In this document: one piece after another, positions 50,153 through 57,587 of the stretch
Layout: every line of letters begins with the position of its first letter
How positions within the stretch are numbered: position 1 is the first letter of the stretch
Assembly (NCBI RefSeq): GCF_001422485.1
Contig: NZ_LMNF01000001.1
Span: forward strand, 1,479,498 to 1,543,497
Source: Agreia sp. Leaf283
GTDB lineage: Bacteria > Actinomycetota > Actinomycetes > Actinomycetales > Microbacteriaceae
Direction: 5' to 3'
DNA: 64,000 nt
Notes under the pieces: generated by a model
Seen by the model: only the letters and a program-made list of their open reading frames with translations
Told to the model about the DNA's origin: nothing
Databases searched by the model: none
Program-made: the position numbers and the translations under genes

Positions 50153-50515
50153 TCAGGCGTCGGCGAGGGGCGGGTCGGGAACCTCGGTGGTGTCGTCGAG
50201 ATCGGGGTAGTCGGTCAGGTCTGTCGACGCGACGGGCTTCGGCGCCTGCAGGTGAACCGTCTTCTCGCGGATGCTCTCCACGAGGTCGGCGTCGATCGGG
50301 TCCTCGACCGAGGTCTCGACCTCTTCGACGATGAACTGGCTCGCCGGGCCGAGCAGCAGTTGCGTGTGCCCCGTGGTGCCGGCGTCGTTCACGCTGGGAA
50401 TCTGCAGCGTGTCACTGGATTCCTGTCGCGCGAGTTCGCTGGCGTACTCGAGCACCGCGTCGGCCACCCGGTCGCCGGTCACCACGGAACCGCCGCTGTA
50501 CAGAATCCTTTTCAT
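50153..50515 (-). CDS. Small acidic protein of unknown function
   Basis: A 120-residue protein from ATG 50515 (AAGGA 7 nt upstream): MKRILYSGGSVVTGDRVADA, then a mixed alpha/beta region and an acidic Pro-rich C-terminus. The first 90 residues resemble small conserved actinobacterial hypothetical proteins with a beta-strand N-terminus; I do not recognise a function. It is convergent with the MocR gene (4 nt apart) and divergent from the RND exporter. Confidence 0.75.
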   Translation of the reverse strand: MKRILYSGGSVVTGDRVADAVLEYASELARQESSDTLQIPSVNDAGTTGHTQLLLGPASQFIVEEVETSVEDPIDADLVESIREKTVHLQAPKPVASTDLTDYPDLDDTTEVPDPPLADA

Positions 50516-50651
50516 CTCTCGATCCTTGCGGTGATGATCCGCCGTCACAACTCCTTGCGCGTTCGGCGTGTTCGCCCTAGGCGCGAAATCGCGTGCTGTC
50601 GACCATGGCGAGACGGAGACTTCTGGATGTCATAGTGGACAGTGCTCGCGA

Positions 50652-50670
50652 AACGGTGCGCGGCACCGTT
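50652..50670. promoter_or_regulatory. Perfect operator-like palindrome before the RND exporter
   Basis: AACGGTGCGCGGCACCGTT is a perfect 8-3-8 inverted repeat 17 bp upstream of the GTG start. Length and placement fit a TetR-type repressor site; no tetR gene is in the window. Confidence 0.6.
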
Positions 50671-50687
50671 CGACAGAAGGCAGCCCT

Positions 50688-53600
50688 GTGCATTTTCTCG
50701 CCATCCTCAGCATGAAGAACCGCGCGCTCATCGCGCTCGTCACGATCGTGGCGGCGGTCTTCGGCGGCCTCGCGCTGACGAGCCTGAAGCAGGAGCTCAT
50801 CCCCTCGATCGAGTTCCCGCAGCTCGCGGTGCTGACGAACTATCCCGGCGCGTCTCCCGAGGTCGTCAACGACGACGTCTCCGTGCCCATCGAGACGGCC
50901 ATCCAGGGCGTCGCCGGCATCGAGACGACGACGGCGACGTCGAGCACCAACCTCTCGATCATCAGCGCCACCTTCACCTACGGCACCAATCTCGCCACCG
51001 CCGAGCAGAAGATCAACCAGGCGATCAACCGCATCAAGTCGACTCTTCCGGCAGACCTCGACCCCCAGGTTCTCTCGGGCGGCATCGACGACTTCCCTGT
51101 CGTGCAGATCGCGGTCACGCCCGCTGACGGAGTCACCGACACCAAAGCGCTCGCGGGTCTCCTGCGCGCCAACACCCTCCCCGACATCACCGACGTGGCC
51201 GGGGTGCGCGACGCGCAGCTCGTGGGCGACATCGGCCAGCGGGTCACCATCACGCCCGACACGACGGCGCTCGCTCTCGCAGGTCTGTCGTCGCAGGCGA
51301 TCCGGAGTGCCGTCAGCGACAACGGCCTGCTGATCCCGGCGGGCTCGCTCACCGAAGACGACAAGACCCTCTCCGTGCAGGCCGGCACGAAACTCACGAG
51401 CGTCGCAGACATCCAGGGCCTGCCGCTCGGGGGAGCAGTCAAACCCGACGGCGGCGTCTACACGATCGCCGACGTGGCCACCGTCGCGCTGACCGACAAC
51501 CCGGTCACGTCGATCTCGCGGGTCGACGGCAAACCGGCGCTCACCATCGCGATCACCAAGCTGCCCGCGGCCAACACGGTCGAGGTGTCGAACGCGGTTC
51601 AAGACCTGCTGCCGAAGCTCGAGTCCGCGCTCGACGGCGCCACCTTCACGGTGGTGTTCGACCAGGCCCCCTACATCCAGCAGTCGATCCAGTCGCTCAC
51701 CGAGGAGGGCCTGCTCGGGCTCTTCTTCGCCGTCGTCGTGATCCTGGTATTCCTGCTGTCGATCCGGTCGACGCTCGTGACAGCGATCTCGATTCCCACC
51801 TCGCTGCTCATCACCTTCATCGGCCTGCAGACGGCCGGATACTCGCTGAACATCCTCACCCTCGGCGCGCTCACGATCGCGATCGGCCGGGTGGTCGACG
51901 ACTCGATCGTGGTGATCGAGAACATCCGGCGCCATCTCGCCTCGCCCGATGGTGTGGCACGTATGCGGGGCGGCACCGATCGCGCGGCCACCGCACGCGC
52001 CGCCATCATCGTCGAGGCCGTGCGCGAGGTGGCCGGTGCCATCACCGCATCGACCATCACCACCGTGGCGGTCTTCCTGCCGATCTCGTTCGTCGAGGGC
52101 ACCACGGGAGAACTCTTCCGACCCTTCGCTCTGACGGTCACCATCGCGCTCCTCGCCTCGCTCGTGGTGGCCCTCACGATCGTGCCCGTCCTGGCCTACT
52201 GGTTCCTGCGCTCACGTGCGCCGAGGAGCCATGCGCACGACATCGCATCCGCCCCTGTCGTGCCGGTCGACCCGACCACCGGGCTGGAGTCGCGGCGTGC
52301 CCGCCGGCAGGAGCAGCAGGTCGCCGAGGAGGAGAAGCCCACCGCCCTGCAGAGGCGCTACCTGCCGATTCTCGAGGGCACGCTGAAGCGGCCCGTGATC
52401 ACGCTCGTGTCAGCAGGGTTGCTCCTCATCCTCACCCTCGGGCTCACGCCGTTCATGAAGACCAACTTCCTGGGCTCTTCGGGCCAGAACACCCTGACCG
52501 TCACGCAGACGGTTCCGGTGGGCACGAGCCTGGATGCGCAGAACACGGCCGCGGAGTCGGTCGAGAAGGCGCTGCTCGGCATCACAGGCATCAAGACCGT
52601 GCAGCTCAGCATCGGATCGAGCGGCTCGGCGCTGCGGGACGCGTTCGTGGGCGGCGGCGCCGGCGCGATCACTTACTCGATCACCACCGACGAGAGCGCG
52701 GATCAGGACGCCCTCGCCGAGACTGTTCGAAAGACGCTCGAGAAGACGAGCGACGCCGGTGACATCCAGGTGGCAGCCTCGGCCGGATTCGGAACCTCGA
52801 GCGACATCGCCATCGACGTGACCGCGACCAGCGCGGCCGACCTGCAGGCGGCCTCCGACGCCGTTCTCGCGAAGGTCTCGAAGCTCGACGCGATCACGCA
52901 GAGCGAGAGCAACCTCAGCAACTCGAGGCCTTACATTGCCGTGACGGTCGACAGGGTCAAGGCCGCGGAGGCCGGGCTCAGCGAGACCATCGTGGGCGGC
53001 ATCGTGTCGCAGGCCATGCAGCCGCAGACCATCGGCACGATCTTCATCGACGATGCGAGCTACTCGATCTACATCCAGTCGCAGACATCGCCCGCCACGG
53101 TCGACGACCTCGCCGCGCTGCAGGTGCCGACCGCAGCCGGGCCCGCCCGACTCGACTCGTTGGCGACCGTCGCGACCGTCGACGGACCGGCATCCATCAC
53201 CACCGTCAAGGGCGTGCGCACGGCGACGATCACGGCGACCCCGGCCAGCGACAACCTCGGCACGGCCAGCGCCGAGGTGCAGGCCGCCGTCGACGACACG
53301 ACGCTGCCGGCCGGCGCCACGGCCACGCTCGGAGGCGTGACGAGCGACCAGGGAGACGCGTTCAGCCAGCTGGGAATCGCCCTGCTCGTCGCCATCCTGA
53401 TCGTCTACGTCGTGATGGTCGCCACGTTCCGCAGCCTCCTGCAGCCGCTGCTGCTGCTCGTCTCCGTGCCGTTCGCGGCGACCGGCGCGATCATCCTGCA
53501 GCTCGTCTCGGGCATCCCGCTCGGCGTGCCCTCGATCATCGGCGTGCTGATGCTCATCGGCATCGTCGTGACCAACGCGATCGTGCTCATCGACCTCGTG

Positions 53601-53882
53601 AACCAGTACCGCGAGAAGGGGCGGTCGGTGCGAGAGGCGATGGTCGAGGGAGCGAGCCGCAGGCTCCGCCCGATCCTCATGACGGCGCTGGCCACCATCT
53701 TCGCGCTGCTTCCCATGGCCGTCGGGCTCACGGGGCACGGCGGGTTCATCTCGCAGCCGCTCGCGCTCGTGGTCATCGGGGGACTCGTCTCATCGACCGT
53801 TCTGACGCTCGTCGTGCTTCCGGTTCTGTACTCGGTCGTCTACGGAGGGTTCGAGAGGCGCAAGGCGCGCCGCATGGCGTAA
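50688..53882 (+). CDS. RND-family efflux permease
   Basis: A 1064-residue transporter of the AcrB/SwrC type: helix 1 at the N-terminus, a large extracytoplasmic loop (about 40-335), six helices with the conserved relay region GRVVDDSIVVIENI (Asp-Asp in helix 4), a second loop (about 600-860) and a final helix bundle with LLLVSVPFAATGAIILQL and MLIGIVVTNAIVLIDLV. It probably expels lipophilic compounds using the proton gradient. No membrane-fusion protein is adjacent, as is usual for stand-alone Gram-positive RND pumps. GTG at 50688 is chosen because AGAAGG lies 7 nt upstream. Confidence 0.9.
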   Translation: MHFLAILSMKNRALIALVTIVAAVFGGLALTSLKQELIPSIEFPQLAVLTNYPGASPEVVNDDVSVPIETAIQGVAGIETTTATSSTNLSIISATFTYGTNLATAEQKINQAINRIKSTLPADLDPQVLSGGIDDFPVVQIAVTPADGVTDTKALAGLLRANTLPDITDVAGVRDAQLVGDIGQRVTITPDTTALALAGLSSQAIRSAVSDNGLLIPAGSLTEDDKTLSVQAGTKLTSVADIQGLPLGGAVKPDGGVYTIADVATVALTDNPVTSISRVDGKPALTIAITKLPAANTVEVSNAVQDLLPKLESALDGATFTVVFDQAPYIQQSIQSLTEEGLLGLFFAVVVILVFLLSIRSTLVTAISIPTSLLITFIGLQTAGYSLNILTLGALTIAIGRVVDDSIVVIENIRRHLASPDGVARMRGGTDRAATARAAIIVEAVREVAGAITASTITTVAVFLPISFVEGTTGELFRPFALTVTIALLASLVVALTIVPVLAYWFLRSRAPRSHAHDIASAPVVPVDPTTGLESRRARRQEQQVAEEEKPTALQRRYLPILEGTLKRPVITLVSAGLLLILTLGLTPFMKTNFLGSSGQNTLTVTQTVPVGTSLDAQNTAAESVEKALLGITGIKTVQLSIGSSGSALRDAFVGGGAGAITYSITTDESADQDALAETVRKTLEKTSDAGDIQVAASAGFGTSSDIAIDVTATSAADLQAASDAVLAKVSKLDAITQSESNLSNSRPYIAVTVDRVKAAEAGLSETIVGGIVSQAMQPQTIGTIFIDDASYSIYIQSQTSPATVDDLAALQVPTAAGPARLDSLATVATVDGPASITTVKGVRTATITATPASDNLGTASAEVQAAVDDTTLPAGATATLGGVTSDQGDAFSQLGIALLVAILIVYVVMVATFRSLLQPLLLLVSVPFAATGAIILQLVSGIPLGVPSIIGVLMLIGIVVTNAIVLIDLVNQYREKGRSVREAMVEGASRRLRPILMTALATIFALLPMAVGLTGHGGFISQPLALVVIGGLVSSTVLTLVVLPVLYSVVYGGFERRKARRMA

Positions 53883-53959
53883 TACCTGAAAATGTGCTGG
53901 GGAAGTTGTATCAGTTCTCCTATGATCGTGATGAATTCTCGTCAGAACCAAAGGAGCAC

Positions 53960-54421
53960 ATGATGACAACGCCCCAGCCCGGATACTCCAACGCAGTTCC
54001 CCTCTCGCAGCCGCTGTACGGAGCCTCGCTCGGCGATGCCGTGCGTCGCTTCTTCAAGAAGTACGCGACGTTCACTGGTCGCGCCAGCCGCAGCGAGTAC
54101 TGGTGGTGGTACCTCGTATCGTTCATCGTCACGGGTGTGCTGCAGGGCCTGGCCCTCGCCACGGGCGGCGTGGGAGCGCTCGCGGAAGACGGAACCGCTC
54201 AGGCTCCTGGCGCCGGTTACTGGATCTTCACGATCCTCCTGCTGATCTGGGGACTCGCGACGATCGTGCCGAGCCTCGCCGTTCTCGTGCGTCGTCTGCA
54301 CGACGGCAACTACTCCGGCTTCTTCGTCTTCATCGGCCTGATTCCCTTCGTCGGCGGAATCATCCTCCTGGTTCTCACCATCCTGCCCTCGAAGCCCGAG
54401 GGTGCGCGTTTCGACGCGTAA
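53960..54421 (+). CDS. DUF805 membrane protein (paralogue)
   Basis: A 153-residue DUF805 protein with RFFKKYATFTGRASRSEYWWW and VRRLHDGNYSGFF, closely similar to the product of 44407-44880. AAGGAG stands 3 nt before the first and 6 nt before the second of two consecutive ATG codons. It follows the RND gene after 77 bp and is closed by a terminator. Function unknown. Confidence 0.9.
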   Translation: MMTTPQPGYSNAVPLSQPLYGASLGDAVRRFFKKYATFTGRASRSEYWWWYLVSFIVTGVLQGLALATGGVGALAEDGTAQAPGAGYWIFTILLLIWGLATIVPSLAVLVRRLHDGNYSGFFVFIGLIPFVGGIILLVLTILPSKPEGARFDA

Positions 54422-54436
54422 CGACAGCTCTCACTG

Positions 54437-54470
54437 CGACATGCGGGGCCCGGACGGGCCTCGCATGTCG
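54437..54470 (+). terminator. Terminator after the second DUF805 gene
   Basis: Stem CGACATGCGGGGCCC with CGACATGCGAGGCCC-complement (54437-54451 with 54456-54470; one G-U), 4 nt loop, 15 bp after the stop. Only two T follow. Confidence 0.75.
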
Positions 54471-54471
54471 T

Positions 54472-54781
54472 CGTTAAGGGCCGGATCGCGCGATGCGAGT
54501 GACAAAGCGACGCGCGACGTGTAACGTTTACAGGTCGGCTCTAGACACCGCGATTTCGTCGCGGAAGGGTTTGTAAGTCTGGTGGGCCGGTTTTTCTTTG
54601 TCAGTGTATGGACGCACTGGCCAGCGGTCATTCGTGACGTATGCGAATACCCCCGTTGCTCATAAAGAAATTGTCAACGTATGACACGGCCCCGGGCTGC
54701 AGAGATTCCGGGTTCTAGCGAGATAACAGCCAATTCGGGTTGTTCTTTCGCCATGCAATCTAATAAAACCCGGAAAGTACC
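54472..54781 (+). promoter_or_regulatory. Long leader region of the DEAD-box helicase gene
   Basis: About 310 bp without a gene precede the helicase. It is less GC-rich than its surroundings. It holds a 21 bp imperfect palindrome at 54516-54536 centred on TGTAACGTTTACA, a CCGCGA-tttcg-TCGCGG hairpin followed about 30 bp later by a TTTTTCTTT tract at 54591-54599 (attenuator-like), and AT-rich stretches near 54660 and 54760. Long structured leaders are common for cold-induced RNA helicases. No known riboswitch was recognised. Confidence 0.45.
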
Positions 54782-57010
54782 ATGCCTAAATCCAACAAGT
54801 CCGGCGGCTTCAAGCCTGCCAAGAACTACGTGCCTAACGGCTCCAAGTCGAGCAGCAAGTCGCCCGGCCACCGCGGCTACCAAGCCGCCCCCGCATCCGG
54901 TGCGCCCAAGAAGGCCCGCTGGAACGCCGACGAGCGCGCAGCCCGCGCATCCGAGCGTCCTTCCTACAGCAACGAGCGCCCGTCGTACGGTGACCGCCCG
55001 CAGCGCACGGAACGTCCCGCATACGGTGACCGTCCGCAGCGTTCCGAGCGTCCGTCGTATGGTGACCGTCCGCAGCGCAGCAACGACCGCCCGTCGTACG
55101 GTGACCGTCCGCAGCGCAGCAACGACCGTCCGTCGTACGGCGACCGTCCTCAGCGCAGCGAGCGTCCCTCCTACGGTGACCGTCCGCAGCGCTCCAACGA
55201 CCGCCCTTCCTACGGTGACCGTCCGCAGCGCAGCAACGACCGTCCGTCCTACGGCGACCGTCCGCAGCGTTCCGAGCGTCCCTCCTATGGTGACCGTCCG
55301 CAGCGCAGCAACGACCGTCCCTCGTACGGTGACCGCACCGAGCGTCCCTCCTACGGGGATCGCCCGCAGCGTTCCGAGCGTCCCTCCTATGGTGACCGTC
55401 CGCAGCGCTCCAACGACCGTCCGTCCTACGGCGACCGGCCGGCACGCACCGAGCGTCCCTCGTACGGCGACCGGCCTCAGCGCAGCAACGATCGCCCCTC
55501 GTACGGCGACCGCCCCGCTCGCACGGAGCGTCCGTCCTACGGCGACCGCACGGAGCGTCCCTCGTACGGTGACCGCCCGGCTCGCACGGAGCGTCCCTCG
55601 TATGGTGACCGCCCGGCTCGCACCGAGCGTCCGTCCTATGGCGACCGCACCGAGCGCCCCTCGTACGGTGACCGCCCGGCTCGCACCGAGCGTCCCTCCT
55701 ACGGTGACCGCCCGCAGCGCAGCAACGACCGCGGCTCGGACTTCTACCCGAAGCGCGACGACCGCCCGACGGTCGGACACGCTCCTGTAGACGACGTCGT
55801 GCTCGAGCGCCTCGAGGCCCAGGCCACGACCGCGGTCGAGGTCGAGGGTGTCTCGTTCAAGGACCTCGGTCTGGGCGACAACATCGAGCGCCAGCTGCAG
55901 TCGATGGGAGCGCTCAGCCCGTTCCCGATCCAGGCTGCGACCATCCCCGACGTTCTCGCCGGAAGAGACGTGCTCGGCCGCGGCAAGACCGGCTCCGGCA
56001 AGACCATCGCCTTCGGTGCACCCGTCGTCGAGCGACTGATGGAGAACGGTGGAGCGAAGGGCCGCAAGCCCGGTCGCCTTCCCCGCGCCCTGATCCTCGC
56101 CCCGACGCGTGAGCTCGCCATGCAGATCGACCGCACGGTGCAGCCCATCGCCCGCGCCGTCGGCCTCAACACGACCACCGTGTTCGGCGGAGTTCCGCAG
56201 TTCAAGCAGGTCTCCGCTCTGCAGCGCGGCACCGACATCGTGATCGCGACCCCCGGTCGCCTCGAAGACCTCGTGGAGCAGGGTCGCCTCGACCTCTCCA
56301 AGGTCACCATCACGGTTCTCGACGAGGCCGACCACATGTGCGACCTCGGGTTCCTCGAGCCTGTGCAGCGCATCCTGCGTCTCGTCGCAGACGGCGGACA
56401 GCGCCTGCTGTTCTCGGCGACGCTCGACAAGGGCGTGGCCCAGCTGGTCAACGAGTTCCTCGTGAACCCGTCGGTGCACGAGGTCGCCGGTGAAGACCAG
56501 GCCTCCTCCACGATCGACCACCGCGTGCTGCTCATCGAGCAGCGCGACAAGCGCGAGATCATCCAGCAGCTCGCCTCGGGCCCCGGCAAGACCCTCGTCT
56601 TCGCCCGCACCCGTGCCTTCGCCGAAGAGCTGGCCGACCAGCTCGACGACGCCGGCATCCCGGCCACCAGCCTGCACGGAGACCTCAACCAGTCGCGCCG
56701 TACCCGCAACCTGCAGCTGCTCACGAGCGGCCGCGTCAACGTGCTGGTCGCGACCGACGTCGCTGCTCGTGGTATCCACGTCGACGACATCAACCTGGTC
56801 ATCCAGGCCGATGCCCCCGACGAGTACAAGACCTACCTGCACCGCTCCGGCCGCACCGGCCGCGCGGGCAAGAAGGGCACGGTCGTGACGCTGATCAACC
56901 GTTCGCGCCAGCGTCGCATGGACGAGCTTCTCGGCCGCGCTGAGATCACGGCCGACACGGAGCACGCCCGCCCGGGCGACCGCCTGATCGACGACCTGCG
57001 CAGCGTGTAG
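54782..57010 (+). CDS. DEAD-box RNA helicase with long YGDR-repeat region
   Basis: A 742-residue protein. Residues 1-58 are basic and polar; about 59-316 consist of 21 RPSYGDR-type repeats; the helicase core spans about 350-735: GKTGSGKT (motif I, about 401), PTRELAMQI (Ia), ATPGRLEDL (Ib), LDEADHM (II, about 513), FSATL (III), VATDVAARGIHV (V) and HRSGRTGRAG (VI). It unwinds RNA duplexes, probably in ribosome assembly or mRNA decay. The repeats alternate Arg, Tyr, Gly and Asp/Ser/Pro, a sticker-and-spacer composition seen in condensate-forming RNA proteins. Repeat units of 9, 12 and 13 codons keep all frames open on both strands, so long shadow frames here are not genes. Confidence 0.93.
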   Translation: MPKSNKSGGFKPAKNYVPNGSKSSSKSPGHRGYQAAPASGAPKKARWNADERAARASERPSYSNERPSYGDRPQRTERPAYGDRPQRSERPSYGDRPQRSNDRPSYGDRPQRSNDRPSYGDRPQRSERPSYGDRPQRSNDRPSYGDRPQRSNDRPSYGDRPQRSERPSYGDRPQRSNDRPSYGDRTERPSYGDRPQRSERPSYGDRPQRSNDRPSYGDRPARTERPSYGDRPQRSNDRPSYGDRPARTERPSYGDRTERPSYGDRPARTERPSYGDRPARTERPSYGDRTERPSYGDRPARTERPSYGDRPQRSNDRGSDFYPKRDDRPTVGHAPVDDVVLERLEAQATTAVEVEGVSFKDLGLGDNIERQLQSMGALSPFPIQAATIPDVLAGRDVLGRGKTGSGKTIAFGAPVVERLMENGGAKGRKPGRLPRALILAPTRELAMQIDRTVQPIARAVGLNTTTVFGGVPQFKQVSALQRGTDIVIATPGRLEDLVEQGRLDLSKVTITVLDEADHMCDLGFLEPVQRILRLVADGGQRLLFSATLDKGVAQLVNEFLVNPSVHEVAGEDQASSTIDHRVLLIEQRDKREIIQQLASGPGKTLVFARTRAFAEELADQLDDAGIPATSLHGDLNQSRRTRNLQLLTSGRVNVLVATDVAARGIHVDDINLVIQADAPDEYKTYLHRSGRTGRAGKKGTVVTLINRSRQRRMDELLGRAEITADTEHARPGDRLIDDLRSV
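54956..55731 (+). repeat. Coding repeats RPSYGDR(P(Q/A)R)x
   Basis: Twenty-one in-frame units occur in three lengths: RPSYGDRPQRSND (13), RPSYGDRPQRSE or RPSYGDRPARTE (12) and RPSYGDRTE (9). Synonymous positions vary between copies (tacggt, tatggt, tacggc), so the array is old enough to have drifted while the protein sequence stayed nearly constant. Confidence 0.92.
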
Positions 57011-57035
57011 TCACACCCCGCACCATCTGCCACAG

Positions 57036-57090
57036 CGGCAACGCGAAGCGCCCCCCTCCCTTCCGGGACGGGGGCGCTTCTGCGTTGCCG
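57036..57090. terminator. Long two-part hairpin between convergent helicase and VOC genes
   Basis: Outer stem CGGCAACGC (57036-57044) with GCGTTGCCG (57082-57090) and inner stem AAGCGCCCCC with GGGGGCGCTT enclose a loop of about 13 nt. Strong hairpin between convergent genes, probably terminating in both directions. Confidence 0.8.
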
Positions 57091-57178
57091 GAGAATCCGC
57101 TTCTCTCCGGCGTATCGGCTGCCGGTCGTCCGGCTGCGGATGCGCCGAACGGGCGCGGATGCGTCGCCGCGCAGGCCG

Positions 57179-57583
57179 TCAGCGGGCGTCGAGGGGGATG
57201 AGCGGCTTCTCTGCCCGAATCTTCATCTGCTGCACCGACCAGCTGTTGCCGTCGGGATCGTCGAAGAAGAAGAACGTGCCTCCGTCGCGCTCGCCGTCGA
57301 AGACCGAGAGGTCGCTGACCTCGACGCCGCGTTCGAGAAGCTCGGAGCGAGCGGCGGCTGCATCGGAGACGACCAGCTGCAGGCCCTTCATCGACCCGGG
57401 CTCCATCTGCGACATGCCGAACACGATCGAGCAGCCCGAGCCGCGAGGCGTGAGCTGCACGACCCGCATCTGCGGCGTTGTCGTGTCGTGGTCGAGTGCG
57501 AAGCCGAGCTGGTCGCGGTAGAAGCCGATCGATCGCTCGATGTCTGCCACCGGGAGCACGATGACCTCGAGTGTCCAATCCAT
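57179..57583 (-). CDS. VOC-family protein
   Basis: A 134-residue single-module glyoxalase-fold protein (VIVLPVADIERSIGFYRDQLGF, MRVVQLTPRGSGCSIVFG, FFFFDDPDGNSWSVQQ). It matches the small uncharacterised group often called glyoxalase or bleomycin-resistance-like; several usual metal ligands are not evident. It begins 4 nt after the stop of the ABC exporter and is therefore the third gene of that operon; a role in sequestering or modifying a toxic compound handled by the exporter is possible. Confidence 0.85.
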   Translation of the reverse strand: MDWTLEVIVLPVADIERSIGFYRDQLGFALDHDTTTPQMRVVQLTPRGSGCSIVFGMSQMEPGSMKGLQLVVSDAAAARSELLERGVEVSDLSVFDGERDGGTFFFFDDPDGNSWSVQQMKIRAEKPLIPLDAR

Positions 57584-57587
57584 GGGG

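Noticed and set aside
54674-56965. A 763-codon open frame on the minus strand, and a second + frame, across the helicase repeats
   Set aside because: Repeat units are multiples of three, so absence of stops in one copy repeats in all. The translations are Arg/Thr/Val-rich low complexity, and the + frame at 54782 encodes an unmistakable DEAD-box helicase.
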